Assembly (NCBI GenBank): GCA_002104945.1
Contig: MCFH01000063.1
Coordinates: 124,001 to 188,000, forward strand
DNA: 64,000 nt
Reading direction: 5' to 3'
DNA from: Piromyces finnis
Lineage: Eukaryota; Neocallimastigomycota; Neocallimastigomycetes; Neocallimastigales; Neocallimastigaceae
Shown here: one piece after another, positions 38,401 through 49,417 of the stretch
Layout: each line of letters opens with the position of its first letter
Numbering within the stretch: position 1 is the stretch's first letter
Notes under the pieces: model-generated
What the model saw: the letters and a program-made list of their open reading frames with translations, nothing else
The model's database searches: none
What the model was told of the DNA's origin: nothing
Program-made: the position numbers and the translations under genes

Positions 38401-39294
38401 AATTATAAAATTTATATTTAATATTAATATTTTTTTTTAATTAATATATATTTAGGGGTTTTCATTAGTATATGGTTCAATACTAGTTAAAACATATCGA
38501 ATATATAAAATGTAATAGCAAGTAGAATTTAATATTTTAAATATTTAATATTTAAACTATATATTTAAATATATATGTTTATTTAGATTTGAGATTCCAG
38601 GGAAAGTAAAATTTATAAGACCTGATTTAATGTATACAGCAGTGATGTTTATTACATTAATTCATTTATTTTCATTAACAATATGGATAATTTATAAAAA
38701 AATACAATTAGAAATAAAAATCAATAATAATAATGAGGAATTCACATACTGCAAATTACCGAAATCAATAATAATAAAGTAGTATTAAAAATAAATTATT
38801 TATATTTTATATTTTATAATTTTGATTCATTCTAATCTAATCTATTATAACTTTTTTAAAAGTAATTTTTTAAATTTTTCAGTAATAGCTGCAAGCTCGT
38901 TATTGTCATATTTTATAAGAAATGTAAAAAAAGAATTCAAAGAAGTAAGTACTTGAGTTTTTGTGTTTTATATATGATTAATCAAAAATTAAATGTTTTT
39001 TTTTAATTATATTAGAATCTATCTATGCCAGTATATATATATTTTGTTGTCAATATTTTAGTATTTATTACTGATCAAGAAAATGAAATATCAATTAAAG
39101 TTAAAGATTTAATACAATCTATGGGATCAATTTTATCAACTATTGCTATAATTTATTGGATATATATTGACAGATTAATTACATTAATATTTAGATATCA
39201 GAAAGAAAAGCGAAGAAATCTTAAAAAAAATAAAATCTATCGTAGAACTTCATTTAGCTCTTCAACTGATTCAAGAAATTACTTAAGATACTAG
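34063..39294 (+). CDS. Class C GPCR-like receptor with beta-helix-like ectodomain, copy B (1165 aa, 22 exons)
   Basis: Paralogue of copy A with the same 21 intron positions and phases. Exons: 34063-34796, 34897-35053, 35123-35238, 35313-35423, 35538-35723, 35803-35838, 35939-36042, 36119-36169, 36267-36295, 36387-36537, 36626-36970, 37063-37239, 37313-37339, 37431-37580, 37645-37695, 37771-37879, 37952-38184, 38259-38380, 38455-38510, 38587-38778, 38863-38944, 39016-39294; 3498 nt in all. A signal peptide (MIFSIFLFKFSPLFCILIFY...) is followed by the strand-repeat ectodomain, an EGF-like module (CDPMCNSGICINDNICDC) and seven helices (GFSLVYGSILVKTYRIYKI in TM3; FTYCKLP in loop 2). Exon 9 is 18 nt shorter than in copy A because a different acceptor is used. 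Several introns hold AAT microsatellites. Many residues differ from copy A, so the duplication is not recent and both copies seem maintained. Confidence 0.88.
35429..35472 (+). repeat. (AAT)n microsatellite inside intron 4 of receptor copy B
   Basis: About 14 AAT units followed by AT-rich sequence. It is intronic, so it does not affect the frame. Confidence 0.85.
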
Positions 39295-40577
39295 TTATTT
39301 TATTTTATGTTAAAACCAACATTATTTTTTTTATAAGACAAATATTTCATAAAAATTACTATTATGAGGAAAAATATAAATTTAAAAAGTAATAATAATT
39401 TAATTATTATATTAATAATATTAATACCTATTTTTAATAAAAATAAAATAAATATTTTCTTTCTGTACTTGGGTTAAAATGAATAATATAGTAAAGATAG
39501 TGAAATATATAATTTAACTCATTATAAATAGAAATATTTAAAAGTTTCATATTTATTTATTATGAAATTACAGAAAAAATATTCATCTATCCTATTTTAA
39601 TAATAAATATGATGTGCGACTTTCGTGGCACTTTATAAATTATAACCCTTTATTAAAATTATTAACTACAGATATTGATAAGAATTTTAAAAATTCTTCA
39701 TTAAATAAAAATATAACCTTACAATAAATTTAGAAAATGAATTATCACAATTAAATGAAGAAAATCATGATATTTTATTTAGTGTATTTATTCCTTAATA
39801 AAACATGATATAAAAATTACTAATAATAGGTTATAAAATTGTTACTTTGATTAATGAAAACAAAAAACAATATTCCATTATTTATAAATAATGTATATTG
39901 ACTTTTTTTTTTGCTAAAAATTTATGTTAGAATATATCCAATTTTTTTAACCATTGATTTATAAAAATTATCCATAGAAGTAAAATTTAATTTCTATTTT
40001 TACTTTAGAAATGTCTTTTTTTTTTGTAAATTTAGAAAATAAAATTCATTTTAATAATAATAATAATACTTTATTATAAATTATTAATTTATAAAATAAT
40101 AATAATTATACATATTCTTTAATAACATAATCATAATTAAAATTATAATATATATTTTTTGTCCTGTTTCTCATGTTTTTTTTTCTCATATAAAAAAAAA
40201 GCAATAATTGATTTGTTTATTGAAATATCTCTATTTATATCAAGTAAATAAAAATACTATATTTGTTTATTTATATTAAACTCGTTTACAGTTCAAATTA
40301 TTTAAAAAAAACATTAATTTATAGAATATTTTATATCTATTTAATGTCCACATTATTGGTCATAAAATATCTCTGTAATGTAACTATATAAGGAACATAA
40401 ATATCGAATAAAAATAATAATTATAAAATTTTATAAATATTAATATTGATATTACAATAATAACAAATATAAATAATAATAATATTATTATTATTATTAC
40501 TATTAATACTACTATTACTAATAGTAATAATTAAAATTAAAAATATAACATATATAATATAAAAAATAGATTCATCA
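39295..40577. other. Intergenic region with possible decayed coding fragments
   Basis: About 1.3 kb. Short stretches near 39560-39800 read like coding sequence in changing frames (for example MMCDFRGTL and NLENELSQLNEENHDILFSVFIP), but no open model can be built. The rest is AT-rich, with ATT/AAT triplets near 40480-40530 just before the next gene. Confidence 0.4.
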
Positions 40578-43500
40578 ATGCAATTCAAAAATTTTTTTGA
40601 TAAATATAGAAAAAATAATTTTTTATCAATATTTAAATCTAATATAGATAAGAGATTAAGAGAGCTTGATTACCCTAGTGATGTGGATTGTCAACGTTGG
40701 GTCTGGGAATTAATACAAAATGCAAAGGATAGTATTGTTGGTCAAAAAGATAGAGATGGTGTAGATATTGAAATATTAGTACAATGTAATGTTGAAGTTT
40801 CTGCAAATGAAATAGGAATTTCGGATAATGATACAAATTCTAAATTAGTTGTGGATAAATACACATTTAAACATAATGGTGCACCTTTCATTGATAAAAC
40901 ATTATATGCTGTAATATATAAATTTAGTGAAGGTAAAAGTGATAATTCGGAAAGTACAGGTCGTTTTGGTACAGGATTTCTTACAACTCATTCTCTTTCA
41001 AAAATTGTAAACATTTCAGGTGATATCATTTCTGATAGTGGTAAATTAGAAGGATTTTCTATTACCATGTATAGAGAAGGTGAAAATAAAGAACTTTTAG
41101 AAGGATTAGATAAAACCGAGAAAAGTTTTCGTATATTAGATAAACCTATTGGATGGACAAGTTATGAATATTTAGCCAGAAACGAAAGAAACAAAGAAGC
41201 TGGTAGATTAGGAATTAAAAATTTTAAAGAAAATATTCCCAAAGTAATGTTATTCTGTCCTGAAATTCGTAGCATTAAACTTGATGATAATGGTACTATT
41301 CTAACAATTAAGCGTGGAACACCTTATAAAGATGAAGATGGTATATGTGAAAGATTACCACTTGATATTTATGATGGTAGTAATCACTTCGTTAAAACAT
41401 TTTTATATGTTAATTTTAATGAATATAGTAAAGAATTAAGTGATAGATTTAATTCCACCCGCAATCTTAAAATATGTTGTGCTATTGAATTAGACAATAA
41501 TAATATTTTTGTAAATACATCATCTCCATGTCTTTTTTCTTCTCTTCCATTTGTAGGATCTGAAAAGCATGAATTACCATTTATTATTAATAGTCCAGAT
41601 TTTGAACCTGACTCTGAAAGACAATCAATTATTCTTGAAGGAAGTGAAATTGCTAAAATTGGAAAAATATCTAATGCTGGGATTAACAAAATGATTCTTA
41701 AAAAAGCAGTTACAATGTTTACAAATATTTTAGATTGTATATGCAAAAATGACGATATAAAAGATCGTTATTTATTAGCTAGAGGTCTTAAATATATTTT
41801 AAATAATGATGAAATTGAGAAATTTGATCATGATTGGTATGAAAATGAATTTGTTAAACCAATGAGAAATATATTACTTAAATATCCTATTGTATGGAAT
41901 GGTGAAATATTTATTAAATTAACTGATATATATCTTCCATTAGTTAAATATTATAGAAATAAAGTTACTCAAAAACAAGCATATGAATTTATTTCTCAAA
42001 TATACAAAAGTAATGTTCCAACACTTGAAGAATCATTAAAATTTGAAGAATATATTTGGAAAAATGATAACAATATTAATTATATAATAATAAAAGAGTG
42101 TACTCAAGAATTATCAAGTTATAATAATGTGAATAATCTTGGTACTATTACTAAAGATATTTGGAAATTTATGAATGATTTTATTGCTTTTATTAATATA
42201 TATCATTCTTCCTATCTTCGTGATTACAGTATTATCCCTAATATGAATTGTGATTTTGTTAAATTGACGGATGAAATTACTACATCGAAATATGTTCCTG
42301 AAAATATAATTGAGTGTATTGAAAAGTTAGGAATTCGATGGAAAATAAATCATATTCATAAAAATATTGAAAATTATAGTCCTGGTATTGATCATAACAT
42401 TGAATATGCTGTCTCCGTAATTAAAAATAATATTAAAGAATGGTCGAATAATGTTTTAACCTTAATTTCATATATTCCTAATGATAGTGAAGATAAACTA
42501 TTTATTGAAAAACGACAAATAATTTATGAATTGTGTTCAAGAATATGGAAAGATTCGATTCCTAATAAAAATAATGGTGATTCATTCCCAAAAGAATTAT
42601 GGAATGGAATTGATGATATTGTATTTGATAAATTAATTAAAGAAATTGAAGATGCTAAAGAAATTGGAGGTGTTTATACTATTGAATTTATGAAAATGTT
42701 TTTAAAATGTATTTCACAATATTATCCAAATTTTAGAAATCATTCTATTATTCCTAATCAAAATGGAGAATTCCGAAAAATCCATGAATTATATGAAGAT
42801 GTTAATATTCCATCGTTATTTAAACAATGTATGAAAGAATGTTTTAATTACGATATCAAAAATGAATTAATTGATGATAATTTAATATCAATTGAAACTT
42901 TAATTAATGGAGGAGAAAAGTCAATTTTTAATTATATTGATAAATTAAATGCTTATTTTTCACAAAAATGTATTTCTGAAGAAATGAAAGAAATGAAAAC
43001 AAAAGCAGCCAGATATTTAATAAGAATCATTCCTAAAAACAATGAATCTATTATTGAAGATGAAAGTAACAATAATTGGCAATATAATCAAAGAAAATTA
43101 TTTGAAATATATAATACATTTAGTAAAAGAAATGATGAAAGTATTGAAATTGATGGTAATGAAAGAAACAAAGAATTATGGTATAATGTAAATAAATATA
43201 TTTACGAGGAAACTAGAAATGTTATTGAAAAATATGAAAATATAGAATCATTAATAAATAAATTAAATGTTGATAAATCAAAATATTTTGAATATTTAAA
43301 TATTATTTTTAATATTTTCAGTGAAAGTAATATTTATGGAAAAGTTATTCCAAATCAATATGAAATACTTTGTAATATAAGAACGCTTAATAACGAAGGA
43401 ATAAAAAATACAGAAACAAATGATATTGCATTAATACCAGAAACATTAAAAGATATTGCTAAAAAACTTGATTATGATATAAGAAAATATCTTATTCATC

Positions 43501-43631
43501 CAAAAATTATAAGAATTAACTGGATTGACAATGTTTCTGAAAAAGATGTTAATGAAGAAATTTCAAAAATTATCGAAAAAAATAATAATGACCCAAAAAA
43601 AGTTCTAATTCTAAATATATCGAGACATTAA
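40578..43631 (+). CDS. Sacsin/NO VEIN-type HSP90-like ATPase protein, copy C (1017 aa, lacks DUF3883)
   Basis: Single-exon frame. The N-terminal GHKL ATPase domain shows the N box ELIQNAKDS (residues 44-52, Glu44 and Asn48), the nucleotide-loop motif FKHNGAPF (97-104) and the G2 box STGRFGTGF (126-134). This is the arrangement seen in sacsin and in plant NO VEIN-like proteins. The remaining 800 residues are helical and Asn/Lys/Glu-rich, with recurring ..YSIIPNMN../..HSIIPNQNGEF.. motifs. Compared with the following paralogue it stops after the DYDIRKYLIHP segment and lacks the linker and nuclease-like DUF3883 domain. Only 26 bp separate it from the next ATG, so it may be a truncated duplicate, or both units may once have belonged to one multi-repeat protein like sacsin. 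Role unknown; ATP-driven chaperone-like remodelling is a family-based guess. Confidence 0.85.
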   Translation: MQFKNFFDKYRKNNFLSIFKSNIDKRLRELDYPSDVDCQRWVWELIQNAKDSIVGQKDRDGVDIEILVQCNVEVSANEIGISDNDTNSKLVVDKYTFKHNGAPFIDKTLYAVIYKFSEGKSDNSESTGRFGTGFLTTHSLSKIVNISGDIISDSGKLEGFSITMYREGENKELLEGLDKTEKSFRILDKPIGWTSYEYLARNERNKEAGRLGIKNFKENIPKVMLFCPEIRSIKLDDNGTILTIKRGTPYKDEDGICERLPLDIYDGSNHFVKTFLYVNFNEYSKELSDRFNSTRNLKICCAIELDNNNIFVNTSSPCLFSSLPFVGSEKHELPFIINSPDFEPDSERQSIILEGSEIAKIGKISNAGINKMILKKAVTMFTNILDCICKNDDIKDRYLLARGLKYILNNDEIEKFDHDWYENEFVKPMRNILLKYPIVWNGEIFIKLTDIYLPLVKYYRNKVTQKQAYEFISQIYKSNVPTLEESLKFEEYIWKNDNNINYIIIKECTQELSSYNNVNNLGTITKDIWKFMNDFIAFINIYHSSYLRDYSIIPNMNCDFVKLTDEITTSKYVPENIIECIEKLGIRWKINHIHKNIENYSPGIDHNIEYAVSVIKNNIKEWSNNVLTLISYIPNDSEDKLFIEKRQIIYELCSRIWKDSIPNKNNGDSFPKELWNGIDDIVFDKLIKEIEDAKEIGGVYTIEFMKMFLKCISQYYPNFRNHSIIPNQNGEFRKIHELYEDVNIPSLFKQCMKECFNYDIKNELIDDNLISIETLINGGEKSIFNYIDKLNAYFSQKCISEEMKEMKTKAARYLIRIIPKNNESIIEDESNNNWQYNQRKLFEIYNTFSKRNDESIEIDGNERNKELWYNVNKYIYEETRNVIEKYENIESLINKLNVDKSKYFEYLNIIFNIFSESNIYGKVIPNQYEILCNIRTLNNEGIKNTETNDIALIPETLKDIAKKLDYDIRKYLIHPKIIRINWIDNVSEKDVNEEISKIIEKNNNDPKKVLILNISRH

Positions 43632-46154
43632 ATAATTTAAATGAATATAATTTCAAAATGATTAGAAAAAATACTTTTGATGATAAAATGATGGATATTT
43701 TCGGAAATGTTTATGTTGCTAATATTAATAATAGATTAAGAGAATTAGAAAATCCTACAAAAGAAGATTGTCAACGTTGGATATGGGAATTAATCCAAAA
43801 TGCTAAAGATAGTATTGCTGATGATAAAGATAGAAATGAAGTTGATATTGAAATATTTGTTCAAGATAATAAATATGTATTTAAACATAATGGTTCACCA
43901 TTTACAAATAAAACACTTCCAGCTTTACTTTATAAATACAGTAAAGGCAAAGGATATAGTTCAGAAAGTACAGGTCGTTTTGGTACCGGATTTCTCACAA
44001 CACATTCACTTTCCAAGGTTGTTAATATATCAGGTGAAATTGATTCGGATGGACAATTAAAGAGATTTATCGTTACATTATATAGAGAAGGAGACGAAAA
44101 AGAACTTTTAGAAGGATTAAATAAAACCAAAAATAGCTATAAAGAATATGCAATTGATTCAATTGATTCACATCAATGGACATGTTATGAATATTTAGCC
44201 AAAACACAAAGAAATAAAGAAGCAGGAGAATTAGGTATTAAAAATTTCAAAGATAATATAACTAAAGTAATGTTATTCTGTCCTGAAATCAATAGTGTTA
44301 AACTTAATGATAATGGCAAAATATTTGAAGTTAATAGAGAATATAATATCGATGATGTCAATACAAATGAATGCAATACATTAACCATTAGTGTTAATGA
44401 TGATGGAAATAATTACAAGAAAAATTCATATATATTAATAAAAAAGAAATCAATAAAGAATTAAGTGATAGATTTGATACCGAACGTTATCTCAGGATAT
44501 GTTGTGCTATTGAACTAGATAATGACAATAACATATTTATTGATCGTTCATCTCCATGTTTATTCTGTTCACTTCCACTTGTAGGATCAGAAAAACATGA
44601 ATTACCATTTATCATTAATAGTCCGGATTTTGAACCTGACTCTGAAAGACAATCCATTCTTCTTGATGGAGATGAAATTGATGAGAAAACAAAAAAAATA
44701 TCTAATCCAGGAATTAACAAAATGATTCTTCGAATTTCACAAAATCTTTATGAAAAAATTATAAAATTTATTAGTCAAGATTGTAATATTAAGAAACGTT
44801 ATTTATTAGCTAGAGGTCTTAAATATATCCTAAACAATGATGTCATTAAATATTTTGATCATGATTGGTATGAAAATGAATTTGTTAAACCAATGAGAAA
44901 TATATTACTTAAATATCCTATTGTATGGAATGGTAAAATATTTATTAAATTAACTGATATATATCTTCCATTAGTTAAATATTACGAAGATAAAGTTACT
45001 CAAAAACAAGCATATGAGTTTATCTCTCAAATATACAAAAGTAATGTTCCAACACTTGAAGAATCATTAAAATTTGAAGAATATATTTGGGAGAATGATA
45101 ATAATACTAATTATATAACAATGAAAGAGTGTACTCAAGAATTATCAAGTTATAATAATATAGAAAATCTTGATAAAATTATTGAAAATCCATGGAATTG
45201 GATCAATGAATTTATAAAATTTATTAATGATTTCCATTATAAATTCCTTGAAAAATACAGCATTATTCCTAATATGAACTGTGATTTTGTTAAATTAACA
45301 AATGTTCTTACATCATCAAAATCTGTACCAGATAATATGATTGAATGCCTCAATAAACTCGGAGATTCATGGAAAGAAAACCACATACACAAAAATATAA
45401 ATAAATTTGATTATGGTAATAAACATGATATTTCTGATGCAGTATCTAAAATTAATAAAAATCTAGAATTAAAACCAGATTTCAAAAATTATTTAATTGT
45501 AATATCATATGTTCCTAATGATAATGAAGATAAAATATTTATTGAAAAACGACAAATAATTTATGAATTGTGTTCAAGAATATGGAAAGATTCGATTCCT
45601 AATAAAAATAATGGTGATTCATTCCCAAAAGAATTATGGAATGGAATTGATGATATTGTATTTGATAAATTAATTAAAGAAACTGAAGATGCTAAAGAAA
45701 TTGGAGGTGTTTATACTATTGAATTTATGGAAATGTTTTTAAAATGTATTTCACAATATTATCCAAATTTTATAAATCATTCTATTATCCCTAATAAAAA
45801 TGGAAAATTCCGTAAGATCAATGAATTATTTAAAGACGAAATTAATCCTATATTTAAAGTATGTATGTATGAATGTTTCCAAATAGATTTAAATGATGAA
45901 TTAATTGATGATAAATTAGTACCAATAGAAGCATTAATTAAGGATAGAAATAAGACCACATCAAGCTATATTCGTAAATTAAATGAATGTTTTGAATCAG
46001 AGGAAATATCCCATGCAAATAAAGAGAAAGCAGCAAAATATTTAATTAGATTTATTCCAAAAATTATAAATACTATTTTCGATATAGAATGGATAAATGA
46101 TCAAAGAACACTTTTGTCCATATATAATATATTTACTAAAAGTAAAATAGAATT

Positions 46155-46163
46155 TATTGAAAT

Positions 46164-46197
<34 letters not shown>

Positions 46198-46728
46198 TTC
46201 CGAGTGCATTTCTCCCATCGATCAGAGTTAGCTCCAATGGTGGTTCTTAGAGAAACGTTGGCTCATTCCTATTGCCCTCCTGGTCTGTCATACTGTTTCT
46301 TCAGCTTCGACGCTCACTTAATCCATGTACATTAGATGCATGTCGTTGTACGATATTTCACAACTACAATGCTAAGCCTCTTATAGTCAATTTGATCACG
46401 TGTCAACCGCCCCCTAATGTTTACACTTAAATTGATTAAGGAATATTATGTGTTTTTGGCATAGCCTAAGTCACCACTTATTAAGTTCTAATTTGGAATG
46501 TACCATGTACACTAGACCCTCTCAGGCCGGCTAGACGAGTGTTATTATCATAGTAGTAAATTAGAAAGTTCATTTATACTTACCTGAATATCATAACCCA
46601 ACCCATGGCAAACCCAGTGGGAAAATCAACAGGCACTGACATCTGCGGGGTCGAACCAGAAGCCTTATGTATGCTAAGGAAACGCCTTAACAACCAGGAT
46701 AAAAACTGGAACGACTATTGAAATTGAT
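46155..46728 (-). mobile_element. tRNA-derived SINE with 13-bp target duplication, inserted in copy D
   Basis: A 548-bp insertion (46168-46715) flanked by the 13-bp repeat TATTGAAATTGAT (46155-46167 and 46716-46728). On the plus strand it begins with T27, so the element is on the minus strand with a poly(A) tail. Its minus-strand head is tRNA-like. It has box A TGGTTGTTAAGGCG (46683-46696), a perfect anticodon-arm-like hairpin CCTTA-GCATACA-TAAGG, and box B GGTTCGACCCC (46647-46657). The order and spacing match a tRNA with an internal pol III promoter; the acceptor stem is lost. The body is far richer in GC than the host gene. It needs a LINE for movement; none is in this window. Confidence 0.88.
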
Positions 46729-46770
46729 GGAAATAAAGAATTTTGGTATTATGTAAATAAATATATTTTT

Positions 46771-47811
46771 GATGATGTCACGAATACTAGTGAAATTACA
46801 ATTTCAAGATCACTTGGAATTGTGAAATCACTTATGAAAATTCAAAATCAACAAATATTTTATTTTCAAATAAATTATAAAATTTTATTAAGAAATATTT
46901 AAAAATTTAGAAAAGGTTAAAATATGACCTTAACCCTTAATAATTTTTATAATAAATAACTTTAACCCTTATCGTTAAAATGGAATAAGAAAAAACACGC
47001 GTATCTCCTCAACGAATGACGATTTTTGAATAAAAATATTTTGGTTATAATTACGTTCGTTAGAAAGCCACGCTCGAGACAAACAACATATCTTAAAATC
47101 AGGTCAATATCTCTGCTGGTTCACGAGATATTCCAATTTAAAGATATTTTGTTAGCAATGATTAATTGTTTATTCAGAGAATGATCACCCCTGATATATC
47201 AAATATAAATCATTCACTCAAAGTATAAAAATTATTGTTTAATTAAATTAAAATTATTTTCCGGAACTAATTAACTTTATTTTATAATAATTATTTCAAT
47301 AACATATCTTATAATCTTTGAATTAAAAGATTATAATTATTAATATTATATTCAATGAATTATATTATAATTAAGAAATAATTAATATTATAAATATATA
47401 AACAATAGTTATTTTTAATAATTAGTAGTAAGTCTTAAGTTTAGCCTTAGTATTATAAAATATATTATGAATATAATCATGTACTAAAAAGTTATTTTAG
47501 TATTAAATGTAAAATTACAAATAGTATAAATAGTTTAGAATAGTTTTATGAATTAAATCTTTGTAAAGATTATTATCTTATTAATACTTAATAAGTATTA
47601 CTATTAAATAATCTTATTATTATATATATTCTTTAAATAAAATAAAAAGGAATTATTTTAACTATAATACATAATATAATTATTCATTTATAAATCAATT
47701 AAGATTATTTTAATAAAACATTTTTTTTTCTAACCTAGTTATCTTTTAACCTTTTATTTAATTTGATATTTTAATATTAAATTATAAGTTTAGTAAAACT
47801 TTTACAGATGA
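46771..47811. mobile_element. Solo LTR, 1031 bp, with 5-bp target duplication GATGA
   Basis: 46776-47806 starts TGTCACGAATACTAG and ends ACTTTTACA. It is flanked by GATGA on both sides (46771-46775 and 47807-47811). There is no internal coding region. This is the product expected from recombination between the two LTRs of a full element. The first 15 bases match the E1 3' LTR start with one difference. It contains some GC-richer phrases (near 46996-47110). Orientation cannot be set with confidence because TG..CA ends are symmetrical. Confidence 0.85.
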
Positions 47812-49417
47812 AATAAAAATTATTATTGAAAATTATAATAATATTGAATCATTAGCTATAGATTTTGAACTTGAAAAGAAAGACCTTTTTAAATACCTGA
47901 ATATTATTTTTAGTATCTCTACAGAAGGAAAAATAATCCCAAATCAAAATGAAGAATTTTGTGAAAATGAACATCTTTATAATGAAGGTTTAAATGAAGA
48001 TTCCATGCCAAGAGAATTAAAAGATATATTAAAAGATTTAGATCATGATATAAGAGATTATCTCATTCATGAAGATATTAATATAAAATCTTATCTAATA
48101 AGAGGTTATAAAGGATATAAATATATATGTGACAGTATTGATGAAATAATGGTAAAAAAATATGATGAATACATGGATGAAAAAAATAAGGATTCAGGAA
48201 AGCAGCCTAATTTTAATTTTGTTAGAGCTGCCAGTAATTTGATTGAATTATATTTTGATAAATTAATAAAAAATCAGAAAAATCCTCAAAAATTATTTCC
48301 ACTAGTATTTTCAAAAAAAGATAGTATCTTATTAAATGTTATAGTTAATAAGGAAACTAGAACAAGTATTATAGAATTAAGAGAAAAATGTAATGAAAGT
48401 CAATTATTGTCAAAGCTTTCAAAAAATGAAAATATATGCAAAATGATTATTAGTGGAGAACTTAGTGATGACATTGATTTAATTAAATATATTAAAATGT
48501 TTAACAAAACTGAAGGTGATAATAATGAACAAATTATTCAAAAACTTTCAAAAAATGAAAATATTTGCAAATGGATCATGAATGAAAATCTTGAAGATAA
48601 CAGTGATTTAATTAAACTTTTTGAAGTTCTTATAACTTGTGATAAATTTACTATTAAAAAAATTATTGAAAATGCAGAATATTTAGATATGTTTACATAT
48701 GGAAAATTAAATATAAATAATTATATGTCTTTCAAAATGAATAAGACAAAAATAGTTAGTACATCCATAGAAGGAAGTATTACACAGTTTACTAAATCAT
48801 CTGAAAAATATGATGAGGAAACTATTAATAAAATATTAAATAATCCAAACATTATCGACATGATAAGAAGTAATGAATTAAATGATAGTATTCTTAAAGA
48901 TTATAAATATTATCACGATTTATTTACAACAAATGAAAAAACCGGATATAGTGGTGAAGCATATATTTATGAATTATTAATGAATCTTTTAAGATTAGGT
49001 CAACTCAAGTCAGTTGAATGGAAAACATTAAGTAAAAATGGATGCGGAACTAAATTAGATTATCATGGAAAAACATATTATCTAAGTCCAGATGGTGCTC
49101 ATTATGATATTGTTGTTGAAACTAATAATGGTCGAAAAATATATATTGAAGTTAAATCAACTAAGCACAGTTACAATGAAAATAAAGTTCCATTTTTCCT
49201 CAGTCAAAAACAAATAGACATGATGAATGATATTAAATATCCAAATGAATATATTTTAGCAATAGTTTTTGATGTATTTTGTAATCCTAAGCATTTCTTT
49301 ATGAGTTTAAGAAACAATGTTGTAGAAAATAAAATTTGCAATGATGAAAACCATAAATATATGATAAAGATGGAAAATGAATATGAAGATGATTATTTAA
49401 CAAAAATTTTTCAATAA

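Larger units (their letters stand above)
43658..49417 (+). pseudogene. Sacsin/NO VEIN-type ATPase with DUF3883, copy D, disrupted by three lesions
   Basis: Co-linear with copy C, then extended by about 430 residues. The GHKL ATPase motifs are complete (ELIQNAKDS, FKHNGSPF, STGRFGTGF). The frame breaks at about 44440-44450 in an A6 run (single-base shift), reopening as the frame that includes 44722. It then breaks at the SINE (46168-46715) and at the solo LTR (46776-47806). Coding similarity to copy C continues directly after each insertion. The last open part, from about 47807 (long frame from the Met at 48005) to 49417, ends with DUF3883 (48944-49350): GYSGEAYIYELL, YDIVVE and IYIEVKST, then FFLSQKQ. 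The D..ExK pattern is typical of PD-(D/E)XK nuclease folds. The lesions make a functional full-length product unlikely. The long open 3' part could still be expressed. Confidence 0.85.

Noticed and set aside
43600-43665. Joining copies C and D into one giant sacsin-like gene
   Set aside because: The only bridging intron would need a GTTCTA donor in an A-rich stretch. A normal stop and a new ATG 26 bp later are simpler. The option is kept as a remark because sacsin itself has tandem ATPase repeats.
46168-46335. Extension of the copy D frame into poly-Phe and a Cys/His-rich tail
   Set aside because: The poly-Phe is the T27 tail of the SINE and the following residues are SINE sequence.
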